This document shows, piece by piece, positions 47,747-59,248 of a stretch of DNA of 64,000 nt; the stretch's first letter is position 1, and each line of letters starts with the position of its first letter. Source of the stretch: Elephas maximus indicus (lineage: Eukaryota; Chordata; Mammalia; Proboscidea; Elephantidae); contig NC_064826.1 in assembly GCF_024166365.1 (NCBI RefSeq), forward strand, positions 62,389,001 through 62,453,000, read 5' to 3'. The notes below the pieces were generated by a model, which was not told where the DNA came from, did not search any database, and saw nothing but the letters and a program-made list of their open reading frames with translations. The position numbers were made by a program, and so were the translations under genes.

Positions 47747-49084
47747 CAACAATTAGATAAATGAAATATTACCTTATCATGTTATGAGCTGTCCATATTG
47801 CTATGACTTGGGAGCCCTGAAGATGTCTTTAGTAGTTGATGCATATGTTTCAAGAACTTTGACTAAGCAACATGCTGAAACTATCAACATTGTTTCATGA
47901 CAGTAATGTCAAATATATGCCACATCTTGTCCATCAGCATTCTTTGAGCCTATGAGTGTAAAGTGGCCTTTAATATGAGTACTTTCACCTATATATATAT
48001 AAATGTGCTCATAGATAGATGTATATAAATGTACATATAGATCGATGTACTCATCCAAACATTCCTAGAGCTAGATAATGGAATATTCTTTTGGGATAAT
48101 GTAGAGAACAGAAATTATAGGTCTGACCTTTATAGGCATTATAGAAAGCTTGACCCAAAAGCCTTCTGTGGATTCTCCTCTCTCTTCTCCTGGCCCATAA
48201 TCCTACATTACCCGTTTATGGGCAGCTTCTGTTGATTTACAAATGTACCACACATGTTTTGATCTTGGATCACTCCTGACAAACTTTTATATGTAGACTC
48301 TTCCCAAAAGACAGATTTCTAAAATTGAGAACAAATCAGTCTACACATTTGATAGACCGACCGTAAGGTGTGTGTCTTGCTCAGAGCCCTTACTAAATAT
48401 AGAAGTCAAAAGACTGTCATAGAAGCATTAGAACTTGTTTTAATTTAGTTACTACCACTATGTAATGACTCACAATAGGCTCACAGAATAGTCTGCTTGT
48501 GGTTGGAATATTGCTGAGGCAACAGAAATGCCTAATGTGGTGCTGGGACAACAGAAACTGAAATTGACCAGCATGTCCCTATTGTGTGCGTGAAGATTTT
48601 TTGATGCCATGGAGAACATACAAAACCTCGAGCTTTCCAAATGCGTTTGCTTTCTTCTGTGAAACTAATTGACTAACATTGGTACCAAAGCCTTTGGCAG
48701 GTATACACACAGAAATGTTTGTGAAGATATCAAGACCCAGGTGTTTTAGAGGGCCCTGACAGATTTCTTGCTGAATGGTTTTAAAGTCCTTTTTTCTTCT
48801 ACTTGTTCACATTTCAGAGATTAAGCCCATCCTCCAGAATTTTGCTGGTAGGAATAAAGAGATGAGAAACACAATAAGAAACAATGGTCAGGTGAAAAAA
48901 CAAGCTAATTTCCAAAATCTTGTGTGTTACCATAGCATCATTCCCCTTAGTCACTGCCTTATTTCCTCTAATACTTTTGACAAGGGAGGAAGTTGTTCTC
49001 ACATTCCTCTCTGGCTGACTCCCTCATGCACTGCCCAGACCTGGTCATATGGCCGGGCAGATAGGTGATAGAAAACTGGCCTAT
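47747..49084. other. Intergenic, nothing assigned
   Basis: A short TATA/AGATAGATG run near 47993-48055; otherwise no gene or named repeat. Confidence 0.4.
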
Positions 49085-49650
49085 TAAAGGGATACCCATA
49101 TGGGGTACAGCCTCAGGGAACACTAGGAATTTAAGGGGTACATTAAAGTAGGACACGATGCTCATCAGAAGAACCCCCTTCATGGATCGTAAGGTGATTG
49201 AAATCATGAAGTATATATCCTGGTGCACTCTACTGAAGTGGCCACCTGGGTCCATGAAGAGTGGACATGGTACTGTGGCAATGTAGAGATGGGCTGAATC
49301 TAGATCTATTCCTAGATTTATACCCTCAGGCATAAATGCCAATAAGAACTGTCTGCCAACAAGAGAGACAAAGACTGGAGGTGGCTATGGGACAGAATGC
49401 CGGGGGATGGGAGTGGGGCTCTGAACATAGCTGGCAAATCAGACTGGTGCCAGTAGCCCCCAGAGGCTGCAAATGGATTCTGACAGGTATAGACACTTAC
49501 TCTGGACTGGGGTTTTGCTTACTCAGTGGTAGCTGCAAATGCTCAGAATACAAGTAAAGCACCGGAGCAGATTTTGCACTGCTGAGTCATATTTCTTCAG
49601 GCCAAGGAACACACTTTAGAGCCCAAAATGTCCAACCATGGGTGATGAGA
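49085..49650 (+). pseudogene. ERV pol remnant: integrase
   Basis: Frames on + match a retroviral integrase in order: a zinc-finger end (TVCQQERQRLEVAMGQ), the catalytic core start (CKWILTGIDTYSGLGF, with the first catalytic Asp in GIDT), and, in a shifted frame at about 49590-49650, GQGTHFRAQNVQPWV, the second-Asp region with the Asp replaced by Gly. Stops and frameshifts break it. An old endogenous retrovirus relic; class not resolved. Confidence 0.7.
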
Positions 49651-49974
49651 TAGCCTCAGAGTAACAGTTTACAGAGAACTGAGACAGCAATTGAAAACTT
49701 GCTCTCTAAAATGGCCCAGGACTTGGAATAGCTGAGGCAGGGATGCGGACGTAGGCTCATTTGGCTGGAGTTGGAAGTGTGAGCTCTTAGATCCGAGTAA
49801 AATTTTTTTTCATCAAGCATTGAATTACCAGCAAGGTGTGAGACTCTAGGAAGGATAGAAAGATCTTCAGTGACTTGACCTTCAGCATATATGACTTTGA
49901 GGAATGTAATCAAATCAGTGGTATAAGATATGTATAAATAATTCTGTGCAAAGTGTTATGGAACTTCAAAAAAT

Positions 49975-50180
49975 ACCCAAAAAAGTTACTCTCAAGTTGA
50001 TTCCAACTCATGGCGACCCCCTGTGTTGCAGAGTAGAACTGTGCTCCATATGATTTTCAAGGCTGCAACTTATCAGAAGCAGATCACCAGGCCTGTCTTC
50101 TGAGGCACCTCTGAGTGGGTTCCAGTCGCCAACCTTTCAGTTAGGAGTTGAGCACTTGACTGTGCCACCCAGGAACTCCC
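49975..50180 (-). mobile_element. AfroSINE, divergent subfamily
   Basis: Tail AGTTGATTCCAACTCATGGC; the middle CACCAGGCCTGTCTTCTGAG differs from the common forms but matches 54956-55127 and 57830-58032. The head at the right is GCCACCCAGGAACTCC. Confidence 0.8.
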
Positions 50181-50887
50181 AAAACCCCAGGGGCTCCATG
50201 GGGCTTCAAAGGAGGCCTATTGTCCCAGACAATCAGAGGAGGCGGTGTCTAGGTTGAGCCTGGGAGTACAAGTAGGATGGTGACAACAGCTGCTGACACT
50301 ACTCTTTGCTTAGCCCTTCGTGTACATTAACTCAGTGAACCCTCAACCCTACCACGTAGGTACTATTATTTTCTCCAATCTAGCTCTGGAATCCACGAGA
50401 AAGGCAGAATTCTTTAATTTATCTTACTCTTTACAGGGAAAAGAAAATCAGACACCGAAACTGTCCCAAAGAATGTCTAAATGGAGAAGAGAAAGGCGCA
50501 AATGTAGGTTTCTGTAATCAATTTTATTTATGAGGAAGAGATGTTGTTTATGGCTTTAAATAGTGCCTGAAAGAGAAGAAAAAAAAAAAACTAACTTCAA
50601 CAAAGTAATGGGGATCTTTCAGAAGTGATTTATGATACTCATCTTCTGAATTTATAAAAGACAGAAATGGCTCCTAGAAAGTTTTACTATGTGACAAGAA
50701 ACTGAAAATATAACCACTACAGCTACCATCTACTGAACACTTGGCTTCATTAAACCCTGCCCCCCCCCAAAAAGTATTCTTAAATATTTTTTTAAATAAA
50801 AGGGCTTATGAAGTGTTGACTTCTGCATGCCAGAGCCTGGCGACACTCTTTCCCTCTCTTCCACTCAAGCAAGCTTTGGCCGCGTGA

Positions 50888-51040
50888 TTACCGTGCCAGT
50901 CCAATTAGTTGCAAAATAAAAAGGAAAAGGTTGATGATGTCCAAGTAGATATTCAGAGCAGCAAAAACATACTCTTCAGGATCCAGGTCAGAATGATGAT
51001 GGCGCCCACCTACCATCATCTGCACGTCCATCACCAGGTA
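50888..51040 (-). CDS. TMBIM7: TMBIM7-like, last exon
   Basis: The acceptor is CCCTCTTTTCAAG; 50 codons then TAA. The peptide begins YLVMDVQMMVGG, continues DLDPEEYVFAALNIYLDIIN and ends with a hydrophobic helix, LFLFILQLIGLAR. The Asp in MDVQ and the Asp in YLDIIN correspond to the paired pH-sensing aspartates of the BAX-inhibitor-1 fold, and both are kept. No stop or frameshift is seen. A minus-strand AATAAA lies at 50523-50528, about 360 nt past the stop. Human TMBIM7 is annotated as a pseudogene (TMBIM7P), so an intact 3' end is notable. Whether the whole gene is intact cannot be judged here. Confidence 0.8.
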   Translation of the reverse strand, partial: YLVMDVQMMVGGRHHHSDLDPEEYVFAALNIYLDIINLFLFILQLIGLAR

Positions 51041-51991
51041 CTTGAAAAGAGGGAAGAAGCATTAGTTCTTTAAGTGTACGTTTCTACCAAGTAAGTGTCC
51101 TAAGTAATCTAGAAAAAATATTTTAGCATTAAGAAAAAAATTGCATCAATCAGTTGGTGGATGTATGCATTATCCTTAGAGCCCCAATCATTCACGCCAT
51201 CCCTGAGTTTGACTCTGTCATTTAAAACCTTGCCCTTCTGAAGACTGTGAGCCTTCCCTGATTTTCCAAACCCAACAACTTTAGCCAGTGACATGGACTT
51301 AGGTGGACAAAGTGGACACGAAAACAAATGACAAAATGCCCCATGTTCATGATTTTCCCCTCATGTTTTCACTAAACAAAGAATGAAAGTAAAGGTGGTT
51401 CCCAAACATTCGGATCCACATAGAGCAATAATTGTGAATTCTTGGAGCTTTGGGGGAGAGCATTTTTCAGACCTTGACGTGTGGGGATGGCTCTATGATG
51501 ATGTCAGCATGTCCAAAACGGAAGGAGAAGGAGAGGGGATTCGCGTTGGGTTACACAACCCTTGCAATGAACTTCTTCACTCAGCTGCAGTAGGTTGAAT
51601 TATGAGCTCCCAAAACATCAAAATAAAAAAGCCAGAAGAGCAGTCTCATGCTTTGTGCACAGCGAGCGGCCAGGTGCTGGCACCTTACTTCCCTACGTGC
51701 AGACTCTGATCTCTGATCTGAGAAGGCTGTTCTCAGCGCTGTGAGGCAGAGTCCAGTCTGAAAGAGCAACACCAGCATTAAGAGAATTCTTAGGTATTTG
51801 ACGATTCTTGAAAATAATCCGTTTTAGACTAACATCCATTTTCATGAAACCTATCATGAGGAATTCAGGTTTTGCAGAAAGGCTAGAGAGAAAGCATAAC
51901 CATAAATGGGCCTGTGTGAAGTTTGTACTCAACAGACCAGACTAAAATGCCAAGCTGATACACCTATTTGGGGAGGTACTTCAGCTTATTG
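51041..51991. other. TMBIM7 intron, nothing assigned
   Basis: No further exon or named repeat seen. Confidence 0.4.
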
Positions 51992-52147
51992 GAGCCCTGG
52001 TGGCTCAGTGGTTAAGCCTTTAGCTGCTAACCAAAAAGATGGCAGTTTGTCTCTACCAGCCACTCCTTGGAAACCCTACGGGGCAGTTCTACTCTGTCCT
52101 ATAGGCTCACTATGAGTCAGAACTGACTCAACAGCAATGGTTTTTAA
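51992..52147 (+). mobile_element. AfroSINE, short form
   Basis: GGAGCCCTGGTGGCTCAGTGG to ACAGCAATGGTTTTTAAC; CCACTCCTTGGAAACCC shows the internal deletion. Confidence 0.92.
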
Positions 52148-52472
52148 CATTGGCCTGAACAGATTTTTCTGTGTTGACTCCACAAACATTGAGCACGGAC
52201 TGTGTGCCAGGCACTAAGCTGGGGATCAGGGCCACGGGCACAAGCTCATAGTGATGAGTCAAACAGCAGAAGCACTAACAGTATACAGCCTTGCCCTGGG
52301 GAGGATCGCCCTGGGGAATGTGACTTTAGGGTAGGGGAGAATGGAAGGAGGACATGGGGGTTGTGTTCTATGTCTGCAAAGGACAGAGGCAGGAAGCAGC
52401 ATGGTGTGTTCAGGAAGTAATACATGGAGGCTGCAGGGGGAGATGGGGAGGTAGAAACCAGATGGATGTTGT

Positions 52473-52662
52473 TGTGTGCCATCGAGTTGATTTTCAATTC
52501 TTAGTGACCCCATGGGACAGAGTAGAACTGCCCCGTGGTGTTTTCTTGGCTATAATCTTTGCAGGAGGAGATTGCCGGGTCTTTCTCTTGCAGAGCCACT
52601 GGTTAGGTTCAAACTATCAACCTTTTTGTTAACAGCCAAGTACTTAACCGTTGTACCACCTC
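52473..52662 (-). mobile_element. AfroSINE, long form variant
   Basis: On +: GTGCCATCGAGTTGATTTTC to TTAACCGTTGTACCACC, with a middle AGATTGCCGGGTCTTTCTCT. Confidence 0.85.
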
Positions 52663-52997
52663 TCAAAATGGGTCACTCTCAGGAAAGCGCTCTCACAAAC
52701 AGCACCTCAGACCCACCCCAGGGAGGAGGTCAACTCCTGGCTGGAGCCATGAGCTGCTTTCATAGAGGTTACAAATCCTACATGACTTACAGCCAGTAGA
52801 GCAGAAGACTCTCCAATCTGATCCTCTAGTCTCCTCTCCTGTGTCCTTGCCTTGCCCAGCTCCATCGGTCCTAAGTAACTTTCAGAGCTCTACTCACAGT
52901 TTTGGAAGGGGTATTGCATTAGTAAATGATGGGGAAAAGTAAGTAGTTAGACCTATGTCTGGAGGAGAAGGGATTGGAGAAGTGATTATTCATTAAA

Positions 52998-53156
52998 CCC
53001 AAAAACCAAACCCGTTGCCGTTGAGTCAAGTACGACTCACAGTGACTCTATAGGACAGAGAATAGCTGCCCCATAGGGTTTCTGAGAAGCGACTGGTGGA
53101 TTCCAACAGCTGACCTTTTGGTTAGCCTTAGCTCTTGACCACTGCACCACCAGGGC
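52998..53156 (-). mobile_element. AfroSINE, short form, with target duplication
   Basis: Complete copy with GATTATTCATTA / GACTATTCATTA flanking it (about 52983-52995 and 53158-53170). Confidence 0.9.
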
Positions 53157-53405
53157 TCTGACTATTCATTAGAAAAAGTCAATTTACTGAAGACACGAGC
53201 TGAGAAGAGACAGAGTTAAACCAACTCCCTCCCTCCCCTTCACGTATTCATCCCATACACTTTGAGCACCTCCTGGGTGCTGGGTACTGTGATAGACACC
53301 GGGGATAGTTTACATTCTAGAGGAGAGAGGCAAAAAATATGCGTGTAAAAATTGCCAAGTGATGGTAGGTGCTATAAAAAACAAAAGCTGGGCAATGAGT
53401 TATGG

Positions 53406-53885
53406 AGGTGTTATGGGTCAATTTGGGTCCCCTAAATTGTTCAAGATATGTTCAATTGCCAGATATCTTCAAGGTTGAACTCCCCCTCCCCAAGGCTGTG
53501 AATGTGGCCTTATCTGGAACTAGCATCTTTGTAATTTGTTACATGTAATTAGCTTAGTTCACCTGAGATCCTAGTGGAGCACGGTGGGCCCTAATCCAAC
53601 ATGACTTATTAGCAAAGGAGAAGAGCACGGGGAAGACTGCCATGGGACGGGGCCAGAGATTGAAGGGATGCATTGTATGTTCACCAAGAATTGCAAGAAA
53701 TCATCACAGGCTAAGAGAGAGGTTTGAAACAGATTCCCCTTCAGAGCCTTCTAAAAGGAATCAACCTTACCAACACCTTGATTTCAGACTTTTAGCCTCC
53801 AGAACAGTATGAGAAAAAACATCCGTGGTTTTACGCCACCAAGTTGGTGGTACCTTGTTGTGAAAGCCCTAGGAAACTAACACTA
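53406..53885 (+). mobile_element. MLT1-type MaLR solo LTR
   Basis: GTTATGGGTCAATTTGGGTC to GTGAAAGCCCTAGGAAACTA, the same family as 10238-10678. Confidence 0.7.
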
Positions 53886-53889
53886 AAGG

Positions 53890-54660
53890 CAGCAGGGGCT
53901 GCTGGAGGAAGGTCTGGAAATGCCCCTCTGATGGCAGCTGAGCAGAGAGGAAGGAAGCCAGGAGCTAGGCGCCCTTGCATGTATCTTGGGGCAGATATCT
54001 GAGGCAAAGCACAAGTGCAAAGGTCCTGAATGGGGGTGGGGTGTGAATGGCTCATCGGCTAGAAGGGGTGGATGAGGTGGAGTGGTGGGACTGAGGCCAG
54101 TGGGGAGTAAGCGTCAAGTCAGCTGGGGCCTTGGAGAGGAAACTGGATGAGATCCTAAAACAAATGGGAAGCCCTTTGAGGGATTGAAGCAGAGAAGAGA
54201 CCGGATCTGATTTAGGATTTTAAAAGACCACTCTGTTACTGTATAGAGAATAGACTGTAGGGGGCAAGAAAGCAAGCAGGGAGACCAGCTGGGAAGCTAC
54301 GGAAATAATCCAGGTGAGAGAGAGACAGGGTCTTAGATGAATGGAGGTCTTAGCAGGGGAGGGGGCCAGGAATGGTTGCATTGGAGATGTATTTCAGGGG
54401 AAAAGATGACTGGATTTGCCGATGGTTTAGATAATGGGATGTGAGAGAAAGATAACTACGATGACCTGGACTTTTTTTTTCAACTGATCAACTGAAATAT
54501 GACATTGCCCATTACTGAAATGGAGAACTCCACGGGCAGAGCAATTTGGGAGAGGAAAATCAAGAGTTGTTTAGGAAAGCTGAGTTTGAGATGCCTATTA
54601 GACATCCTAGTGGGGACAATAAGCAGGCAGCTGGATGTATGGATCTAGGCAACATCCCTG
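53890..54660 (+). repeat. Ancient purine-rich interspersed repeat
   Basis: GGGAAGCCCTTTGAGGGATT, TAGACTGTAGGGGGCAAGAA and GAGTTTGAGATGCCTATTAG belong to a widely dispersed old mammalian repeat; family not assigned. Confidence 0.5.
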
Positions 54661-54955
54661 TCATTAGCACAGTTTCCCTTCATCCTCCCCTCTCCCTGCA
54701 TCTAATTCCAGCACCTTTGGAAGGAAAAAAGTGCTAGAGTGACCAACCATTTTGGTTTCTCCAGGACTTCTGTGTATCCTGGGAAGCCTCTCAGCCCCAG
54801 GCAAACTGAGAGAGTTGATCACCCTAAAAAATGACCACAGTGGCTGAGCTCCCAGCTTTGCTCTTGGCCTCAATCTATCTTTTCCTAGGAGAAGGCTTTC
54901 CTCCCATCCTCTCCAAAAATCCTGACTTAATCTTGTTACTGCTTTTAAAAGACAT

Positions 54956-55127
54956 GTTACTATCGCATTGACTCCAACTCATGATGACCCCAGGTGTGTC
55001 AGAGTAGAACCGTGTTCCACAGGGTTTCAGTGGCCTTTCTTCCAAGGCATATCTGGGTAGACTCAAACCCCAAACCTTTCAGGTAGCAGCCGAGTACATT
55101 AACCATTTACACCACCCAGGGACTCCT
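54956..55127 (-). mobile_element. AfroSINE, divergent subfamily
   Basis: On +: CGCATTGACTCCAACTCATG to ACCACCCAGGGACTCC. Confidence 0.8.
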
Positions 55128-56032
55128 ATTTCTTCTTACAAGAGGGGATAATAACTCTTACTCACTTCACAAACATGTACTGAGTGGTTTGGAGTGTAGC
55201 TTCTGAGGAAAGGTTATGTGTTCGAGGACAGGAAGGTGAGACAGTAGGGTGAGCAGGCCCCCTCTCCCAGGAGGAACAGGTCTCAGGACACCATCCAAGA
55301 TACAGCCAGCCCACAGGGGAAGCCCCATCCGGGATTCAGGCCTCCAGGGGCATGTGGGAGCCTTGCACTCTGTGTCATCCTCACAACCCTGGTAGTTAAG
55401 CATCTTGTACCCCCAATATAAACAACTGTTTCAACTTCCCTCTCTGGCTACTTGTTGGGTACATACACCTGCCTGAGCCTACAAGAGATTTTGCTCTGCC
55501 TGCAAACTGGGAAAAGAAACTCCAACATACATGTGGAGGGAAACAAACTATGCCCAAAACAGGACGCACAAGACACAACAGTACTGTATAGACAAAGGCT
55601 GAGAGCAAAGAATAAAGGGAAAAGCGCAAAGCAGTTCCCTTTATAACAGGAGAAGAAATAAGAAAGCTGAAATGTGCAAACTTACACTTAACTTCCTGGT
55701 CTAAGTTTTTCTAACATTTAAAAGATGTGACATAATTCCAGCCCACCCTCCACCAAAACAAAACAAAAAAACCATGAACAAGATGAAGCAAACTGGATAT
55801 TTTTTAAGCTTGGTGGTAACCTTTAGGGTTCATTACACTACTCCTATTTCTGTGCGTGTTTGGAAATTTCTAAAATAATTTAAAAAATAAAACTCTTAGC
55901 AGATGTGACATGATAAAAACATAAAATGGACTACCAGGCATCCCTTGAAAAGAATGAGTTAGACCCATGTCTGCCAGTATGTGGAGACCATTATTTTCAA
56001 GTGAAAAAGCAAAAGGCGGAACATTGCGTATA
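55128..56032. other. TMBIM7 intron, nothing assigned
   Basis: No exon or named repeat; A-rich stretch around 55755-55900. Confidence 0.4.
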
Positions 56033-56178
56033 GTAACCCTGTTGCCATCAAGTTGACTCATAGCAACCCTATAAGAGTAGATCTGCCCCATAGGGTTTCC
56101 AAGGAGAAGCTGGTGGATTCAAACTGCCAAGCTTTTGGTTAGCAGCCAAGTTCTTAACCACTGTACCACCAGGGCTCT
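56033..56178 (-). mobile_element. AfroSINE, short form
   Basis: On +: ACCCTGTTGCCATCAAGTTG to CACCAGGGCTCTC; internal block absent. Confidence 0.9.
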
Positions 56179-56198
56179 CTATATACTATGTATGACTG

Positions 56199-56404
56199 AA
56201 AAACAAAACCTGTTGCCGTTGAGTTAACTCTGACTCATAGCAACCTTATAGGACAGAGTAGATCTGCCCCATAGGGATTCCAAAGCTGTAATTATTAGGA
56301 AGCAGACTGCCACATCATTCTCCCCCAGAGTGGCTGGTGGGTTTGAACTGCTCACCTTTTGGTCAGTAGCTAAGTGCTTAACCACTGTGCTACCAGGGCT
56401 TCTA
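56199..56404 (-). mobile_element. AfroSINE, long form
   Basis: On +: AAACCTGTTGCCGTTGAGTT to TGCTACCAGGGCTTC, internal block CAGACTGCCACATCATTCTC kept. Only 20 nt from the previous copy, same strand. Confidence 0.9.
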
Positions 56405-56961
56405 TAGTATGACCACATTTGTGTAAAACAGAGAATATATATGTAAAGAAATTCTGAATGTACTTACAAGAAATTGTTAATAATAGTTACCTCACGGGGA
56501 AGGAGGTAAGAGGGAGATATTTTCATTTTTAATTTTCTGTATTGTTTGAATTTTAAAACATGGGCATTATTGCTTTTATAACAAAACTTTCTTTAAATTA
56601 TTTTTAAAAGGTGACAAGAGATGGGACTAAATAGACTGGAAGAGATTCACAAATACATTAGCAATGACCTCTGCCAATACCCTGTGAGAAGTTTCTCTTT
56701 GGAAGCATTTTTCCTAATTTAAAAGTAAACAAAAAAAAAATTGCATTGTACACATAAAAAATGTTGAAATGACAAGTGTTTTGTTATATATGTTGTTACA
56801 ATTTTTTAAAAAAAGTAAAAGGAACAAACAAAAAAAGATGAACTCACACCCCTGCTACAATAAATTTCAAAGTTTATAAATGATTCTTGATTCTCTTCTT
56901 AAATATTATCTTTCAAGAAAAGTAATGTTTTTGTGGATTGAGAAGAACAATTTAGCTCTCT
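56405..56961. other. TMBIM7 intron, nothing assigned
   Basis: AT-rich, no exon seen. Confidence 0.4.
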
Positions 56962-57184
56962 CTTTTTTTTTGTTATTAGCTGCTGTTCAAATTTGGAAGC
57001 TGATCGCCCAGACTTTCTTCCAAGTCTATCTTTGTCTGAAACCTCTGCTGAAACCTGTTCAGCATCATAGCAACATCCAAGCCTCCACAGACGGGTGGCT
57101 ACGGGTGAGGTGTCTTGGCCTGGAATTGAACCAGCTCTCCCACATGGAAGGCGAGAATCCCACCACTGAACCACCAATGCCTCC
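56962..57184 (-). mobile_element. SINE with tRNA-Gly head and RTE-like body
   Basis: Minus strand 57180-57112 is tRNA-Gly(GCC)-like: GCATTGGTGGTTCAGTGGTG (A box), ATTCTCGCCTTCCATG (anticodon arm), GGTTCAATTCC (B box). The body (57110-56985) resembles the RTE 5' region seen at 36560-36730: GGCTTGGATGTTGCTATGAT, ACAGGTTTCAGCAGAGGTTT and AGACTTGGAAGAAAG. The end is an A-rich tail (T-run on + at 56963-56971). AGCTCTC repeats at 56954-56960 and 57185-57191 as a short target duplication. Confidence 0.8.
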
Positions 57185-57355
57185 AGCTCTCCTTAGGCTG
57201 ATGGTTTTAAATATGATCCTTTAACAAGCAGCAACTCTCCTAGAGGGCTTTCCAGTGAATTACTGACTACACCTGCCTGCAGCCTAGCACAGGGCAGAGG
57301 GGCTCTGTCAGTGCACCCACCATATTCTTTGTCAGAGAGGAAGAGATGAACTTAC

Positions 57356-57403
57356 TAATGAGAAGATCACAGTTCCAAGTCCAGCATATAGGAGATGCAA
57401 CCA
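57356..57403 (-). CDS. TMBIM7: TMBIM7-like, penultimate exon
   Basis: On the minus strand the acceptor is TTTCTTTTTGCAG and the donor GTAAGT. The 48 bases read WLHLLYAGLGTVIFSL, a transmembrane helix typical of TMBIM/LFG proteins, phase 0 at both ends, joining in frame to 50888-51040. These are multi-pass ER/Golgi membrane proteins linked to calcium leak and cell-death control. The name rests on synteny: Tmbim7 lies next to Ankib1 in mouse. It is too short to exclude another LFG paralogue. Upstream exons lie beyond 64,000. Confidence 0.75.
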
Positions 57404-57727
57404 CTGCAAAAAGAAAGGAAACAGTTTTATGTTCTTCAGAATGAGGACGCTGGTCCTAAGAGGGATGGGCACACTAGAGAAAATTCTTGGTGAAGAAAGG
57501 AAATCAGGACTCCATGAAACAGTCCAGGAGGCACAGTGTTTCCAGGCAGAGCTAACAGTAAGAAAACACCTAACAACTCGAGTCCAAAGAATTCAAAGTA
57601 GCCAAGGTCAAACAAGCATGGATACTTGAGACATGGGCTTGTTCAAAACTCTTCCATTTAAATATATGTGTAAGATCACACATTATAGATACTTCCGAAA
57701 AGGAACTTTAGAATGGGATCTATTGTC

Positions 57728-58032
57728 GTAAGCTGCCATAGAGCGTGCCCCGGATTCATGGTGACCCTATGCTCCATAGGGTTTTCTTGGCTGTGATCTT
57801 TACACCACTTGTGTCACCTGGGCTGTTGTCATCGTTAGCTGCTGACAAGTCAATTCTGACACATGGCAGAATTGTGTGTGTGCAGAGTAGAACTGCTCCA
57901 TAGAGTTTCCAAAGATGTGACCTTTCAAAAACAGATTGCCAGGCCTGTCTTCCAAGGTGCCTCTGGGTGACGCCAACTTCTCACTGGCATAGTCAAGCGG
58001 TTACCAGCATGGGTCACCCAAAGACTCCAGAC
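57728..58032 (-). mobile_element. Two AfroSINE fragments side by side
   Basis: 57728-57826 carries GGTGACCCTATGCTCCATAG; 57830-58032 carries GCTGACAAGTCAATTCTGAC through GCCAGGCCTGTCTTCCAAGG and CCCAAAGACTCC (divergent subfamily). A further tail fragment lies at 58098-58132. Confidence 0.75.
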
Positions 58033-59248
58033 AGGAACTAGGGCTGATGTATTTAGTAGGAAACACAGTATCTTAACTCTACCTTAAAAAAAAAAGCAAC
58101 CAAAACCCAGTGCCGTTGAGTTGATTACAACTCATACGATATTGTAAAGATCTATGAAGCCCATCTAATAAACATTTGTATTAATACTAACAATATCTCT
58201 GCTACTATCAATAATAATAAATGGAGAGTTGTGACTTTTTAAACCACATATTTGTGATGTCTTTGAGTTTATCTCTAAAATATAGATGCCACCTCCCTAG
58301 CTGTGGGCCTATACAATCTTTTTTTTTTTTTAATTAACTTTTATTGAGCTTGAAGTGAACGTTTACAAATCAAGTCAGACTGTCACATATAAGTTTATAT
58401 ACACCTTACTCCATTCTCACTCTTGCTCTCCCCCTAATGAGTCAGCCCTTCCAGTCTCTCCTTTCGTGACAATTTTGCCAGCTTCCAACTCTCTCTATCC
58501 ACCCATCCCCCCTCCAGACAGGAGATGCCAACACAGTCTCAAGTGTCCACCTGATACAATTAGCTCACTCCTCTCAGCATCTCTCTCCTACCCACTGTCC
58601 AGTCCCTTTCATGACTGCTGAGTTGTCTTAGGGAATGGTTCCTGTCCTGGGCCAACAGAAGGTTTGGGGACCATGACCGCCGGGATTCCTCTACTCTCAG
58701 TCAGACCATTAAGTATGGTCTTTTTGTGAGAATTTGGGGTCTGCATCCCACTGATCTCCTGCTCCCTCAGGGGTTCTCTGATGTGCTCCGTGCCGGGGCA
58801 GTCACCGGTTGTAGCCGGGCACCATCTAGTTCTTCTGGTCTCAGGATGAGGTAAGTCTCTAGTTCATGTGGCCCTTTCTGTCTCTTGGGCTCATATTTAT
58901 CGTGTGACCTTGGTCTTCTTCATTCTCCTTTGATCCAGGTGGGTTGAGACCAATTGACGCATCTTAGATGGCCGCTTGTTAGCATTTAAGACCCCAGACG
59001 CCACATTTCAAAGTGGGATGCAGAATGTTTTCATAATAGAGTTAATTATGCCAATTGACTTAGAAGTCCCCTTAAACCATGGTCCCCAAACCCCCGCCCT
59101 TGCTCCGCTGACCTTTGAAGCATTCAGTTTATCCCAGAAACTTCTTTGCTTTTGGTCCAGTCCAGTTGAGCTGACCTTCCATGTATTGAGTATTGTCCTT
59201 CCCTTCACCTAAAGCAGTTCTTATCTACTAATTAATCAGTAAAAAACC

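Noticed and set aside
57112..57180. Functional tRNA-Gly gene
   Set aside because: The acceptor stem and T arm no longer pair properly, and it is followed by an RTE-like body and A-tail, so it is a SINE head.
43300..58300. Possible elephant counterpart of the human ERVW-1 (syncytin-1) locus, which lies in this syntenic region
   Set aside because: The human provirus is a primate insertion. No envelope frame is present here; the ERV traces found are an integrase relic and LTR-like blocks of other types.
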